From the NCBI GenBank assembly GCA_903837815.1, contig CAILWD010000480.1, forward strand, positions 1-11,989: a stretch of DNA of 11,989 nucleotides, written 5' to 3'. The position numbers were made by a program, and so were the translations under genes. Positions 11,612-11,989 of this stretch are shown here, piece after piece. Positions within the stretch are counted from its first letter, which is position 1; every line of letters starts with the position of its first letter. The DNA is from an uncultured Chloroflexota bacterium (GTDB taxonomy: Bacteria; Chloroflexota; Anaerolineae; Anaerolineales; Villigracilaceae). The notes under the pieces are model-generated. The model searched no databases and was not told the origin of the DNA. It was given only the letters and a program-made list of their open reading frames with translations.

Positions 11612-11989
11612 TTCTTTTATCACCACCGCCGCGCCGTAGCCGACGACGGAGGAATGATCCCCGGTGATGTCGCCAGAGGTGGCATATTTCAGAGTTTGAA
11701 CTTTGTTCGCACCGAGGTCTCGCGCCGCCCAAAGCATGGCGGCGACGGCGGCATGTCCACAGGCGAAACCTTTGCCAGTTTCCTCGGCTTGGAAGATGGA
11801 CTCGGGATCGAAGGACTCGAAGCGCCTGAGCATTTCCGCGTCGAGAATGCCGGCAGTGCGCTGGTCGTAAAAGTGGGAAAGGTCGGTGGAGGCGACAAGG
11901 AGGGCGTTTTTGTTTTCGAGAACCTGCGCGAGGGCATGACCCAGTTGCCGTGCCGTGTCCGCTTCCTGGGCGCGAATCATCAGCGGCAG
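11609..11989 (-). CDS. MEMO-family protein (AmmeMemoRadiSam protein B-like), C-terminal part
   Basis: The last 126 residues of a MEMO-like protein are visible; the frame is open through the right edge, so the N-terminal half is missing. The family shares the fold of LigB-type extradiol dioxygenases and in bacteria is often encoded with an AMMECR1-domain protein and a radical SAM enzyme. Diagnostic segments are ASTDLSHFYD (metal-site His), GKGFACGHAAVAAMLWAARDLG (conserved Cys; written here as GFACGHAAVAAM), and YATSGDITGD followed by VVGYGAAVV at the C-terminus. The Met codon at 11980 is internal, since LPL precedes it in frame and fits the family. Its TAG stop lies inside the hairpin at 11586-11611. 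Whether AMMECR1 and radical SAM partners lie upstream cannot be seen. The biochemical role of the bacterial proteins is not settled. Confidence 0.86.
   Translation of the reverse strand: MPLMIRAQEADTARQLGHALAQVLENKNALLVASTDLSHFYDQRTAGILDAEMLRRFESFDPESIFQAEETGKGFACGHAAVAAMLWAARDLGANKVQTLKYATSGDITGDHSSVVGYGAAVVIKE

Noticed and set aside
1..11989. tRNA, rRNA or other structured RNA genes; transposase or phage genes
   Set aside because: No CCA-ended cloverleaf-like stretch, rRNA signature, or integrase/transposase motif was seen on either strand, and coding genes cover nearly all of the window.

Overview
The window looks like a chromosomal segment of a Chloroflexota bacterium, most likely Anaerolineae-like. 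This is an inference from moderately high GC, a secreted lipoprotein with a Thr/Pro/Ser-rich linker and an NBR1-type Ig domain, a DUF6159-like membrane protein, a large PriA, and intergenic spaces packed with short palindromic repeats. No rRNA, tRNA, CRISPR array, transposase or phage gene was seen. Eleven protein genes are supported, two of them cut by the window edges. No gene-free stretch exceeds about 150 bases.

Layout. Positions 1-1580 (minus) hold a PfkB-family sugar/nucleoside kinase followed by an M20 metallopeptidase that runs off the left edge. A divergent control region (1581-1731) containing a palindromic repeat separates the kinase from a rightward block: deoC (deoxyribose-phosphate aldolase), a ferritin-like/VIT1 fusion membrane protein, an NBR1-Ig lipoprotein, and a 73-residue protein built of a duplicated helix. 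A leftward block follows, read from high to low coordinates: priA (8624-11071), a DUF6159-like membrane protein, a phosphoribosyltransferase, a Crp/Fnr-type regulator and an ABC1/UbiB-type kinase. The last four are tightly packed and may form one transcription unit. Divergent from priA is a small single-TM protein (11112-11546), which converges on a MEMO-family gene (AmmeMemoRadiSam protein B-like) cut by the right edge.

Functional links are modest. The kinase and DeoC share a divergent promoter region and plausibly both act in (deoxy)ribose or nucleoside catabolism, and the phosphoribosyltransferase fits purine-base salvage. The regulator directly precedes the ABC1 kinase, so the two are probably co-expressed.

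The most unusual content lies between and at the edges of genes. Three palindromes are each exactly 33 nt, start AGAC, end GTCT, have different stems, and lie 1-10 nt after stop codons. Three other repeats supply the stop codon of a neighbouring gene. The linkers of PriA carry three low-complexity repeat tracts in frame. Several genes (pfkB, the lipoprotein gene, priA) have a -10 hexamer 6-7 nt before the start codon and no Shine-Dalgarno sequence, suggesting leaderless mRNAs. priA and its divergent neighbour appear to share one symmetric -10 box.
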